From contig OX326959.1 in NCBI GenBank assembly GCA_946800325.1, forward strand, positions 36,756,908-36,820,907: a DNA stretch of 64,000 bases, in the 5' to 3' direction. The notes under the pieces are model-generated. The model saw only the letters and a program-made list of their open reading frames with translations, did no database searches and was not told the DNA's origin. The translations under genes were made by a program, and so were the position numbers. Shown one piece after another: positions 1 through 10,439 of this stretch. Origin of the DNA: Luzula sylvatica. Taxonomy: Eukaryota; Streptophyta; Magnoliopsida; Poales; Juncaceae. Positions within the stretch are counted from its first letter, which is position 1. Every line of letters begins with the position of its first letter.

Positions 1-651
1 GGGTCAAACTTAAATATAATCTCAATTTGGGATTAATACTTTAATGTAATATCTCTTTTGGCTAAGTGGTGATGTGGTGATTAAATTAGAGAAAATACTT
101 ATTTAGTTAAATGGCTATGTAACATTAAGATGTGGACAAAATGAAAATGTATTGTACAATACATATTTTTTTTAAAATAACTTGCAAAAATTATATATTT
201 GAGAAACAAACATAATTTTCTTATAAATGCATTTTTGATATATTTTCACAAAAATAGAGCATATTTACAAACACAATATGGAAGTATTTTAATGACTTTT
301 TACTTTAAACAAATATTAAGTTAAAAATGTGAGTAACAATTTTTCAAAAACATATTATGTTGTTATTTGTTTGACAAAAGGTGTAAAAGAATTCTTTGAA
401 ATTTGATAAATGTATTTAAAAAAAAAAAATTTGCAAAACATTTGAGAAGAATATTTACAAAACATCTATATAAAGATTTGAGAAAAGTATTTTAAAACAA
501 TTCTATGAAATTGAGAATTATATTTAAATAATCTTTTTCTTAGACTTTTTACAAAATTATTTCAAAAATGATTTTATAAGAAACTGGAGAAATGCACTTA
601 CAAAAGAAAAATATATTTTTATGAAATTTGAGAGAAGTATTTAAAAAATAT

Positions 652-1770
652 GGGTGTTTTCATGTATATTCCTCCAAAAACACAAAATATCAAATTTGAC
701 CCTCTAAAACTTACAATATCAAAATTTTCCTTCTAAATATCAATGTCTATCAAATTTGACCCGTGTTAACTTTTTTTTGTTAAATTTAAGAGGAAAAGTT
801 CATAATGACCATTCTACCCTTCGAACTCTTCTTCCCCAAATTCTAAGTGGCGAAAATTCATTGACCCAAATTCTACATAGGAACTCATTTGCTTCTCGCT
901 TTCTTTAAAAATATCACTATGATAAAACCATACAAGCAGGGCCGGTCCAAGGGTTCAAGAGGTTCTAAGCCAAATCATAAACTTAGCTCAAATTTTTTTA
1001 GAATGGACCCTAATTCTTTTTATTATACTATATAATTTGTTAAAATGAACCCTAAATTTTTTATAATTGACCCCAAATTTTATGAATTATACCACGTATT
1101 CTTTTTTTTTTTTTACCTGAACCCGAAACGGGTGTTTCAATTTTTGTACATATGGGCCGGCCCTGCATACAAGTACAAATTTATGTTGTTTTGGGGAACC
1201 AATCATGTATTATTATTATTTTTAAAGAAGATCATGGGTTAATTAGATGTATTATTGTGAACGAATTGTAATTTTCGGTCAATTAGTTGTTAAATTGAGT
1301 ATATTTTCAAAAATTGACTCGTAATATCGAATATCTGTTTGAAATTTGTAATATTTGTGTTATTGAGTTGTAACATTGACATGGAAAGAATTGTGTTATT
1401 TCAATTATTTCATAGTAATATTGAGTTTGAGAAATAAATCCCAGTAAGAATGAAGAGAGGGGTGTTGCATTGCAACAGATTGTCAAAAGAAACGAAGAAG
1501 GGGAATTAGAGGGGGGCTATTTTGGTAATTTTCAGTTATGGTCATCTATTTGATGAGAGCCGATAAACTTCAATACACCAAAAAGTTGAAAATTTGGATG
1601 AATTTGATAATTTATATGTTTTAAGTGGATATTTTTGATATTTTTTTTTATTTTTTCAAAGATAAATTTGTTAGGTTTTGAAATTTATAAGGATAAATTT
1701 AGTATTATTAGTTTTAGAGGGACTAGTTTGATATTTTTGGTTTTTAAAGGGATATACATGGAATTACCCC
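652..1770. mobile_element. Mutator-like (MULE) non-autonomous element with long terminal inverted repeats
   Basis: The left end (GGGTGTTTTCATGTATATTC, from 652) and the reverse complement of the right end (GGGGTAATTCCATGTATATC, from 1770) match imperfectly. The similarity continues inward for about 100 bp, through shared runs such as CCCTCTAAAACT and AAAATATCAAA. The flanks carry a 9-10 bp target-site duplication: TAAAAAATAT at 642-651 and TCAAAAATAT at 1771-1780, with one mismatch. Long TIRs plus a target duplication of about 9 bp are the Mutator signature. I see no transposase frame, so the element is probably non-autonomous. The interior contains a nested hAT element. The family assignment is inference from structure. 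Confidence 0.7.
937..1165. mobile_element. hAT-type MITE, 229 bp, nested in the Mutator-like element
   Basis: The element starts CAGGGCCGGTCC and ends GGGCCGGCCCTG, giving a perfect CAGGGCCGG / CCGGCCCTG terminal inverted repeat. It is flanked by a perfect 8-bp target-site duplication, CATACAAG, at 929-936 and 1166-1173. Eight-base duplications with short CAGGG-type termini are typical of hAT transposons. The interior is AT-rich and includes a long T run near 1103. An open frame at 1045-1242 crosses the right end and is not a gene. The element is too short to encode a transposase. Confidence 0.85.
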
Positions 1771-1982
1771 TCAAAAATATATTGAAATTTGAAATTTTCT
1801 ATTTTTATTCACTTGATTTGTGGATAAGTATAATATATCAATTTATATCACAAATGTTACTTTTTTGTTCCACTACATTGTTTGTAAATTTATCTCAACT
1901 AATATGTCGACCTTTTTTTTATACGCATTTCATGAGATATGTGTGATTTTTGTTGGCATTTTTTTTGAACCTGTCTTTTATT

Positions 1983-2836
1983 TTAGCAAGTACTGAAGAT
2001 GCAAATTAGATCAACAAATTTTTAAGATTAATACTCTCATTGCTTTGATATGCTAATTTGTTTTTACTCTTTCTTGTTAGTGTTAATGAATTGTTTTTTA
2101 CATGCTCATAAACATAAAAGTTATATCATTATTTTATTTATTTAAAGGTCATTAGGCAAGTGTATATCTTTATTTCATTGAATGTGTTAAAATGTGAATT
2201 GACATTATAATATTAAAAATAATTATAATATTAAAAATAAATTTGCTCGTCCAGAATCATAGTAGGCCCATGTTAATGAAACATTTGTTTGTAGCAAATT
2301 TAGACTTTGCATGGTTATCTGATAATAATGTAAAATATAATTAAATTACCAACTAAACTAATTTGACAAAGAAAAAATTCGTTGCATTAATTCATTTTTC
2401 TTCTATGATGGTGTTTATCACTTTCACAATAATTAGAGTTGATTAGAATGATATTCATGAACAAACAGTCCAATAAAAATATTTATTTAAAATTGAATTT
2501 AAACTAATAAAATTGTCAAAATCTCATAGTTTATAGAAACCTATTTAGGTGTATTTTGATGATTCCATTAATGTTTTAGTTTAATAAAGTTAATTTTTTT
2601 TTTAAAAAAGATATACATTTTTAGCAACTTGAATTTTGTAAATATGAGATATAAAATGAAAGTTGTAGTTAATCACAGTTTAGGTGGAAAATGTCATTAC
2701 ACATTCTTTCCTCTGTTGAGTAAAAGCAAAATAAACGTTGGTAGTTATTTGAATTTTGAAAATTGAAATTTATTTATTTATACAAATATCCTAAGTATCA
2801 ACGAGAATTATCATACTATTGAGAAGCTTTTTATTT
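1983..2836. other. AT-rich intergenic DNA, no gene recognised
   Basis: I found no open frame of useful length and no transposon ends. A small direct duplication of an AT-rich motif (TTATAATATTAAAAATAA) lies at about 2206-2240. Nothing else stands out. Confidence 0.6.
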
Positions 2837-4454
2837 GATTGACGGTAGGAAATTTTTATTTGAAATGTCTCTCTTTGTGCACACTAGTTAATCAATAATT
2901 AATCAAGTGCTTAATAAACCTTATAATAATGTATTGAAAATATTAAAGAAACGATAAAAAAAAAAGGTAGATCTAAAAATTAGACTTGCTTTTCCACTAT
3001 AATTAGAGTCTTCTTGGAAGTCAAAATATCATATTTACCCCTCCTGACAAATTATAAAATTATCATATACCCAAAATATTATATTAATCAAAAGTTTTGA
3101 ATCATCTGTCCATTTGTCTTAAAATTAATTGTTAATTTTTTTAATTACTATTGTACTATTTATGTTGTAATTTTTTTAATTAGGATATGCTAAATTAAAT
3201 CTTAATTAACTTGACACATTTAATACTAATTTATTAACTTTGAGTTTTTTCTAAAAATATTTTGTATGTTTTTAAAAAATAAATATGATATTTTTGATTT
3301 TTGATAAGGTAAAACGACATCTATCAACTCAAGCATTTGATATTTGCCAGGCAAATACTATTTTTTAGTTTGTGATTAATACATTTTTTTTGTCTGGCCT
3401 TCTCAGAGCAGTGATATAATTAAGTGGCAACGGCAATGTTCTAGGAATTATATTTTGTGTTAAATGGATATTGATTTCGTCAATATGATTTTAAGTTTTA
3501 AAAAATATATATTTTTTGAGAAAAATTTAAAAAATATATATTATGTGTTGTGAACTTTTATTTTAGATTTTCAACTATGAGTTTGGATTTTCAATATTTT
3601 TTTTTGCAGGATTCATGAAATGAAACGTGAATTAATTGAGTATATATTAGGGGAATTCTATGGTAAATCTTTTTTTTTAATGGGTAATTTGTACAAGACC
3701 CTCCCTCACTTCATTCATTTTTTCTCCGACCTACGCTGCTTCTCTCTCTCTCTCTCTCTGGTCATGCTTCCTCCTTAACAGAGAGAGAATCAAATCAAGA
3801 TAATGAAATATGAAAAGTCCATTGGTTTTTAAAATAAAAGGGGTTTGATCATTTTATATCAGTTTATTGGTGTAATCATGGGTATGTTAATATAACTAAT
3901 GATGCTAAAGTCCCTCTTTCCAATGCAAGAGATTTTTGTGCAAAATTGAAGAAATAAGGAAGATTTGAGGGAAAGGGTACAAATCCAATTTTACAAAAAA
4001 AAAAAGACTTATATTTTGTATTATTGTTTTGATTTTTTACAATATTGGTAACAAATTCACAGTAGTTACTTCTCTAGAAAAATTACGTATATGTGGAGCT
4101 TTGTAAATGACCATATTGTCCTTATTAAGTTGATGTTTACATTGTAAAAATCTGTGTGTTTTAAACAAATATTTTCATAATCCATTTATAAGTTCATTTT
4201 TCGTCCAATACAATCTACAATTAGGATAGTACAATTACATTATATTAAAAATATCAAACTTTACAACAACTATTTAATAATCTAAAAAGTAACAAAAATT
4301 TAGTTCCCAAACGAAGCCTTGTCAATTGAATCGGGTAAAGGCAATTATGTTGATGCTACGAGCATGGTAACCAAAATTTCTGAAGGTTAGCAAGTTAGCA
4401 TTGATGAATCATAATTGTTTGTTTGGTTTGAAATTGACCAAAATTAATCAAAAA
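2837..4454 (+). repeat. Direct duplication, copy 1 of a second pair
   Basis: Copy 1 matches 5972-8205 in the same orientation. Shared landmarks include TCTCTTTGTGCACACTAGTT (about 2870 and 6009), GGTAGATCTAAAAATTAGAC (about 2965 and 6102), CAACGGCAATGTTCTAGGAA (about 3428 and 6541) and the block ending in TTGAAATTGACCAAAATTAA. Copy 1 carries about 645 bp at 3503-4147 that copy 2 lacks. Copy 2 carries a Helitron-like insertion that copy 1 lacks. Copy 1 also has about 40 bp near 3005-3045 that is missing from copy 2. No gene was seen in either copy. Confidence 0.85.
3503..4147. other. About 645-bp segment present only in copy 1 of the duplication
   Basis: The matching copy reads straight across this point (AGTTTTAAATCTGTG near 7942). 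The segment is therefore either an insertion here or a deletion there. It includes a CT microsatellite at about 3739-3759, a T run near 3669 and a purine-rich stretch. I could not find convincing inverted termini or a target-site duplication, so I do not assign a transposon class. Confidence 0.55.
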
Positions 4455-4494
4455 GTATAGGGACCCAGAATTTAAATACCGAATTGCTCCCGAA

Positions 4495-5016
4495 TAGGAG
4501 TGTTCAAGCGGTTCGATTTATTCGGATACCGAACCGAACCGGTCGAATTCGGTTTAATCGGTTCGGTTTTTCGATTTATTTGGTTCGGTTCGGTTCAAAA
4601 AATGGCATTGTTCGGCTTGTTCGGCTCAGTTCGGTTTTGGTGTGATGAAACCCGGTAAAACCGAACCGACCGAATAACATCTCATTTTTCGTAATTTTTA
4701 ATATAATAATGTTAAAATATAAAAAAATAATATAATTTTTTATAAAATAATATAATTATCTTTTATAATATGTATTTATATTTTTTGATAAATAAAATAT
4801 ATTTTTTCGATAAATTTAATTTTATTTTAAAGTTATAATGTTTCTTATTCGGTTCAACCGAATAAACCGAATAAGAATTCAGTTTATTCAGTCGGTTCTT
4901 AATCGGTTCGAAAGTTAAAACGGTTCGGTTCGGTTTGAATTTAGTTCGGTTCGGTTTAAATTGGTTTGATCTTGTTCGGTTCGATTTGAACCGAAACGAT
5001 CGAATGAACACCCCTA
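4495..5016. mobile_element. hAT-type MITE, 522 bp, with GGTTCGGTT-rich subterminal repeats
   Basis: The termini are TAGGAGTGTTCAA on the left and, on the opposite strand from the right end, TAGGGGTGTTCAT. A perfect 8-bp target-site duplication, CTCCCGAA, flanks it at 4487-4494 and 5017-5024. The ends are dense in GGTTCGGTT and AACCGAACC motifs in opposite orientations, so the arms can fold back on each other. The centre (about 4680-4840) is almost pure AT. Such clustered subterminal motifs are usual transposase-binding arrangements in hAT elements. An open frame on the minus strand at 4763-5011 only reflects the repeated motif and is not a gene. Confidence 0.88.
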
Positions 5017-5024
5017 CTCCCGAA

Positions 5025-5971
5025 TACTGACGTTGAGGTGATCCTATCTGTGGCGCACCGCATCAGTTCTTTTTCTTTCCACAAATGTTAATTCCAGCAA
5101 TATGTTGCATTGTAATTTGTAATGTTGCATTATGAACGTCTTTCCATGTTGGTCTCTTTTCATTATGTTGCATTGTAATTTGCAATGTGCTAGCCAAAAG
5201 TTTTCTCCCTCTATGTATCATGCCAAAGCTTGATTTAAACGGTTCTCTTTCTCTCTTAGGTGCCAAATTCATCTTTCTTATAGTGAGAAATTCGCATGTC
5301 CTCTCTTTCTCTCTTTAGATACAAAATTCACCTCCTCACTCATTCTCTCTCTCTCGAGAAGCGCAATTCACATCTGATCTCATACTATCTTTTTCTTCGC
5401 TGTGACCTTTTTCTTTGCAAATTCTCATCTATTCACCGCAAATAATCGTATTTCTAATTTTCTTTTTCAAGACAACAAAGTGAAATATGAAATACATGCA
5501 GGTTTGGTACCAATTTGTTTTGGATATATTTTTTGTTAGTTTCACCATAATTTCATTATACAAGTTTTGTTAGGTTTGTAATAATCAACGATTGACTGAC
5601 TGGTACCATATTTTGTCAAATTTTCATTCGAAATCAAAATCTTACTCGTGCATTCAACAAACCAAAACATATCATATTTAAACAAGATACATCAATATAG
5701 CTTCAATTTTCACCCTAAATGCGCTTCTTAAAAGAGTAAATTGGGCAACAAAACTTCATTTTATGCAAATAATGTTCAATTACCCTCTGTTTTTCCAACC
5801 AAATCTTAATTGTACTTCTTTGTTATCGGTCTCTGTCATATTTAATCAACATAGTACCAAATCTTTTTCAAATTGTTGAAACTGCAATAGAAATTATAGA
5901 ATCTCCGTGAAAGAGAGGTGTTTAAATTGTTGAAATTTCTGAAACTTACAGAATTTCAATGAAAGAAATTG
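5025..5971. other. Intergenic DNA between the duplicated blocks, no gene recognised
   Basis: This interval holds two copies of a short motif, TTGCATTGTAATTTG, at about 5105 and 5167. It also has a CT-rich stretch at about 5240-5400 and an imperfect duplication of about 50 bp between 5873 and 5965. A short minus-strand open frame at 5063-5272 contains the motif repeat and shows no recognisable protein features. No transposon ends were identified. Confidence 0.55.
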
Positions 5972-6560
5972 TTGATTAACGGTAGAAAATTTATATTCGA
6001 AATGTATCTCTTTGTGCACACTAGTTAATCAATAATCAATCAAGTGCTTAATAAACCTTATAATAATGTATTGAAAATATTAAAGAAACGATTAAAAAAA
6101 GGTAGATCTAAAAATTAGACTTGCTTTTCCACTATAATTAACCCTTCCTGACAAATTATAAAATTATCATATACCCAAAATATTATATTAATCAAAAGTT
6201 TTGAGTCATCTGTCCATTTGTCTTAAAATTAATTGTTAATTTTTTTAATTACTATTGTACTATTTATGTTGTAATTTTTTTAATTATGATATGCTAAATT
6301 AAATCTTAATTAACTTGACACATTTAATACTAATTTATTAACTTTGAGTTTTTTCTAAAAATATTTTGTATGTTTTTAAAAAATAAATATGATATTTTTG
6401 ATTTTTGATAAGGTAAAACGACATCTATCAACTCAAGCATTTGATATTGCCAGGCAAATACTAATTTTTAGTTTGTGATTAATACATTTTTTTTTGTCTG
6501 GCCTTCTCAGATCGGCAAAAGCAGTGATATAATTAAGTGGCAACGGCAATGTTCTAGGAA

Positions 6561-7895
6561 CTAGGAGATTACCCGCGCTTCGCGGCGGTTTTGATTCATT
6601 TGTTTTACCATACACATAATATATACACATAATATATATTTATGATTTTTCGGGAGCAAATATAAGACTTTAAGAAAATAAATATCATATTGATTAAGAA
6701 AGTTTGATGATTACAAAATTATTATATTATTTTTTAATATGACACAGTGCAAAATATTTATTTAGTACTTTAATTCAACACATACAAAAAAAATGTCACT
6801 ATAAAATAATAAAACAACATGCGTGAACATAAACAAAAATCAAAACCATATGATATTTTAAATTTTCATATCTAAAATTAAGAATAATAACATTGTAAAA
6901 ATTTAAAAAACTTATTTGTGTCTAATAAATTTTATGTTTCATGTTTATTATTAAAAAATATTACATAAGTTAAAAAAATTATTTGTGTTTAGTAAATTAA
7001 TATATTTCATTACTTTTTTTTTAAAGATTAACATGAAAGTGTTTTAAGTAAAAATACAAATATAGCATAATTATTTTAAAAAATAATAATAATAATTAGG
7101 ATGTGCATTTTTTTTAATTATATTTTTAAAAATAATAATAATAAGGATTCAAGTCATTAATGTAATTATATTTATTTTTATATCTTTCTTTTACATAATT
7201 ATTTTCATAATTTTAAGTTAGAGAAAAATATTGAATATATGATAATAACATACTTAGTAGTATGTGTAATTTTTTTCAATTATAGTTTAAAAAATAATAA
7301 TAATTAGGCTTACAAGTCATTAATGTAATTATATTTATTTTTATATCTTTTTTTACATAATTGTTTTCATAATTTTAAGTTAGATAAAATAATTAAATAT
7401 ATGAGAATATGGATCTCAAAATAAAGATAAAATTCAAGCCAATATATTTCTTAATTTTTTTAAATTATATTATGAAAATACTAACAATATTTGATGTATG
7501 TTTTATGATATTATATATTAATTTATTAATGTTAGATATTTAAACTCCTCAAATTCTATTTGTATTCACAATTGATCATGTAACATATTGTGAAAAAAAT
7601 TCAAAATAAAATACAACTTGTCCAACATGAACCTAACAAATAATATTTTGACACATCATCAATGTAAGGTGATGTGGCTTTCTAAAATTGCTTAAAACTA
7701 TGTGTAAAATAAGAGACACATAAATATCTACAAATAAAATATAATCACAAAAAATCAAAGGTTAATCTATGGCTCATATGTTGTCACATATCATAATATA
7801 ATGGTTGAAATAACTGCGATGATGTGGCATGAGTTGTGATGAGGTGGCATGTGGAGATTGCATAAAGATGGGTCAAAAATAAGGAGGTTGGTTAA
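6561..7895 (-). mobile_element. Helitron-like non-autonomous element
   Basis: Read on the minus strand, the 3' end has a GC-rich hairpin (arms CCGCG 6573-6577 and CGCGG 6581-6585 around a 3-base loop). About eight bases later it ends in CTAG, immediately followed by T. Hairpin plus CTRR plus a following T is the Helitron 3' signature. Comparison with the uninterrupted copy near 3451 gives exact limits, with no target-site duplication and insertion between A and T, as Helitrons do. The 5' end does not begin with the usual TC (it reads AACCAACCTCC or TTAACC), which weakens the call. No Rep/helicase frame was seen, so it would be non-autonomous. A 163-bp internal tandem duplication is present. 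Confidence 0.62.
7090..7415 (+). repeat. Imperfect tandem duplication (period about 163 bp) inside the Helitron-like element
   Basis: Two adjacent similar blocks share CAAGTCATTAATGTAATTAT (about 7150 and 7313) followed by the same AT-rich run through CATAATTTTAAGTTAGA. The second block has small deletions. This kind of internal duplication is common in non-autonomous elements and has no evident function here. Confidence 0.75.
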
Positions 7896-8205
7896 TTATA
7901 TTTTGTGTTAAATGGATATTGATTTCATCAATATATTTTTAAGTTTTAAATCTGTGTTTTTAAATAAATATGTTCATAATCCATTTATAAGTTCATTTTT
8001 CACCCAATACAATCTACAATTAGGATAGTACAATTTACATTATATTAAAAATAACAAAAGTTTCGTTTCCAAACAGAGCCTTGTCAATTGAATCGGATAT
8101 AGGCAATTATGTTGATGTTACGAGTATGGTAACCAAAATTTCTCAAGGTTAGCAAGTTAGCATTCATGGATCATAATTGTTTGGTTTGAAATTGACCAAA
8201 ATTAA

Positions 8206-9190
8206 TAGGTACATTACATATAATAATACCATTTTTCACAAGGACAAAATAGGTACTGGTTTCTTTACTTAATGGGTGCGATTTGCACGCAAGTCCTTAG
8301 GTTTAATTATTCAATCGACAAGGACAAAAGGGGTTTTCTAGCAATTTCCAATAACATAGGGGCATTTTTGCAATTTATGATTTTTTTTTTAAATTTCAGA
8401 AAAAAAATCAGTTTGTAATAAATTTCAGCATAATCAAGGTTTTTTGTTGTTGTAAAAAATCATTTTTTTGCAAATCAAAGGTCTCTTTTGTAAAATAAGA
8501 ACTTGTAAGATCAAATAACTTTTTTAGCTTCGTATGAATGTTTAAATAGTATGATTTTTGTTTGGTATTTTAGCTCTACGATGCCTTATCATGATATGTT
8601 TTAGTTGAGAAATTGTGTTTAAAATTTATATATTTTTACTTTATTAAAAAAAATCCTTATATAGTTATATCTTTTATTTTTTTTCTGTTGCAACTATCTG
8701 TTGTTAATATATTTTACAATTTGGTTAAAGACACACATATGGTCTTTGATCAAACATTTTTGCTTCAAGTCTAAAGAATTAAGAAAAATATTGACATCAT
8801 TAGATTAATAATTAATGTTTGATATTAATGAGGATATTTGTCTTTGATCACCACTATTTCTATCAAGTAAACCTACTACTGATTCTATTGCATTTGTTGA
8901 ACCATTGGAATAGGATTATACTACGCACCATGCTAAGTAAACACGCATATACCCCGCATGTACTAATTAAGCATGTAATAAATGCAATTAATTTCCTAAT
9001 TAATAATTGCGGGGATATTGCGGGTAATTAAGCGGGGTGCCTAATATTGTTGTTGGATTAGAGTGGAATACATGTCTATTACCTATTCCATTATTCCTTT
9101 TTTTATCCGGCGGTTCAGGCAAACATTCGTGACGTGGACAAATCCCGAGGGAGGAAAGACAGTAAAATTAGTACTATTAATAAATGGGGG
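8206..9190. other. AT-rich intergenic DNA with a possible small fold-back at about 8903-9096
   Basis: No gene was recognised. An open frame of 70 codons at 8819-9031 has no features I can identify. Around 8903-9096 there are weak inverted matches (GGAATAGG and CCTATTCC). Inside them is a 7-bp pair (CCCCGCA near 8952 and TGCGGGG near 9007), which could be the remains of a fold-back element. I could not find a target-site duplication. The end of the interval is T-rich. Confidence 0.4.
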
Positions 9191-9778
9191 ATTTACATAT
9201 TTACTCTTTTTTTTTTCTTTCTTTTTTTTTTTTTTTTAAAATCGAAAATATCATATTTACTTAATTAACCATTCAATTTTTCCGTTATAATTAACGGCGG
9301 TCAACATTTAAAGTTATTATTTTACTTTTTACATATTTACTCTTCTAAAAATCCAAAATATCATATTTACCATTTATACCCGAATAATATGACATTGTAA
9401 TCTCATAGATAACAATATAAATGCAAAAAATATATCAGTAATATTTCAAAAAATAATCATTCTATCAATCTCAAATGACAAAAACAAAAATGTACAAATA
9501 TAACTTCATAGCAAAAATATAATCATAACTAAAAATATTATTCAACTGTATGGCGTGATTTCTTCTTGTCGAGTAAGTAAGGATACGTATGTTATTTTAT
9601 TACTGAGGGTAAATGTGATATTTTTATTTTTAAAGGAATAGATACGATATTTTGGATTTTTAGAATGGTAAAATAGTAATTTTAAATGTTGACCCGGTAG
9701 TTTAACGGAAAAATTGGATGGTTTTTAGTTTTTGGATAAATATGATATTTTAAATTTATGAAAGAATAAATATGTAAT
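9191..9778. mobile_element. Long inverted-repeat element, probably Mutator-like
   Basis: The left arm (about 9191-9375) and the reverse complement of the right arm (about 9606-9778) share the same order of motifs. These are TTACATATTTA, AATATCATATTTA, CCATCCAATTTTTCCGTT or its close variant, GTCAACATTTAAA, a TTATTTTAC run and CTAAAAATCCAAAATATC. The arms are about 170-190 bp and the spacer about 230 bp. A T run at about 9207-9237 lengthens the left arm. Long TIRs in a short element suggest a Mutator-type MITE, but I could not define a target-site duplication, so the class is an inference. No coding capacity was seen. Confidence 0.6.
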
Positions 9779-10439
9779 TTTAAGTTTGATAACAAAAGGC
9801 AACATTTCGGAAATATAACTTTTCAAAATTTATTTTTTCTAGAATTTATTTATTTATTTTTATTTTTTGAAATATAACTTTTCAAATATTGATACAAAAG
9901 GCAACATTTTGGATTGAAACATGGCATGATTTGTGCAAAAACTGATCTTTGTATGTAGGAATGGAAAGGATACAATTACAATATGATTGCAATTCAATTT
10001 TATGAAAATAATATTTTTTACAAGTTTATGTCAAACCATTCATACAACAATTATATGATAGTCATTAATAAATATTTTAGAGATACACAAAAACTATGTA
10101 TCATGCTAATTATTTCATCCTATTTTTCTGCCCACTAATGTAATTTATTTCTTTTATTAGTCTAATATTAACCCACAAATGATCGAGAACCCAGATTTAA
10201 AATAAACATAGTTTTTAAAAAATAACAAATCGAATTATCTAACATAATCTCACTTCCAACGGTCATAAATTTTGAAAATATCTTAATCCCCAACGTTAAG
10301 AAAATATAATCCAACGTTAATATTTCAATGTTATACGAAATGAACTCGGTGCATAGTTTAATGAATAAACCGTAGTTTGACAATAAGAGGGGGTGTATAA
10401 TTTAAATTGTAAACCGAGTTTAGGGAATATGTTACCTGG
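9779..10439. other. AT-rich intergenic DNA, no gene recognised
   Basis: A short minus-strand open frame at 10168-10383 has no identifiable motif and lies in AT-rich DNA. No transposon termini or tandem repeats were seen. The right part precedes the possible transcription unit. Confidence 0.5.

Larger units (their letters stand above)
1..1982 (+). repeat. Direct duplication, left copy (copy A)
   Basis: This stretch is repeated in the same orientation at 13132-14184. Matching runs include the opening GGGTCAAACTTAAATATAAT, the block around 250-650 and the block around 1770-1960. Copy A is longer because it holds a complete Mutator-like element at 652-1770, which is reduced to about 190 bp in the other copy. 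Homology already exists at base 1, so the true left end lies outside the window. No coding potential was seen. After about 1982 the two copies diverge: copy A continues into ordinary AT-rich DNA, while the other copy runs into the satellite array. Confidence 0.85.
5972..8205 (+). repeat. Direct duplication, copy 2 of the second pair
   Basis: This is the partner of 2837-4454. It is interrupted at 6561-7895 by a Helitron-like element. On both sides of that element the sequence continues collinearly with copy 1: ...GTTCTAGGAA before it and TTATATTTTGTGTTAAATGG after it. Copy 1 therefore serves as the empty site. It lacks the 645-bp segment seen in copy 1. The copies differ by scattered substitutions and small indels, which suggests an old duplication. 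Confidence 0.85.

Noticed and set aside
1635..1946. 103-codon open frame as a gene
   Set aside because: It starts inside the right inverted repeat of the Mutator-like element and runs through AT-rich flank. The matching part of the duplicated copy does not keep the frame in a recognisable way.
5063..5272. Minus-strand open frame of 69 codons as a gene
   Set aside because: It includes a short duplicated nucleotide motif that yields a repeated ATLQITMQH peptide. There is no start context, homologue or splice evidence that I can recognise.
2837..8205. A small LTR element with the second pair of direct repeats as LTRs
   Set aside because: The repeats lack identifiable TG/CA termini and target duplication, and the spacer has no retroelement signals. 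Segmental duplication is simpler.
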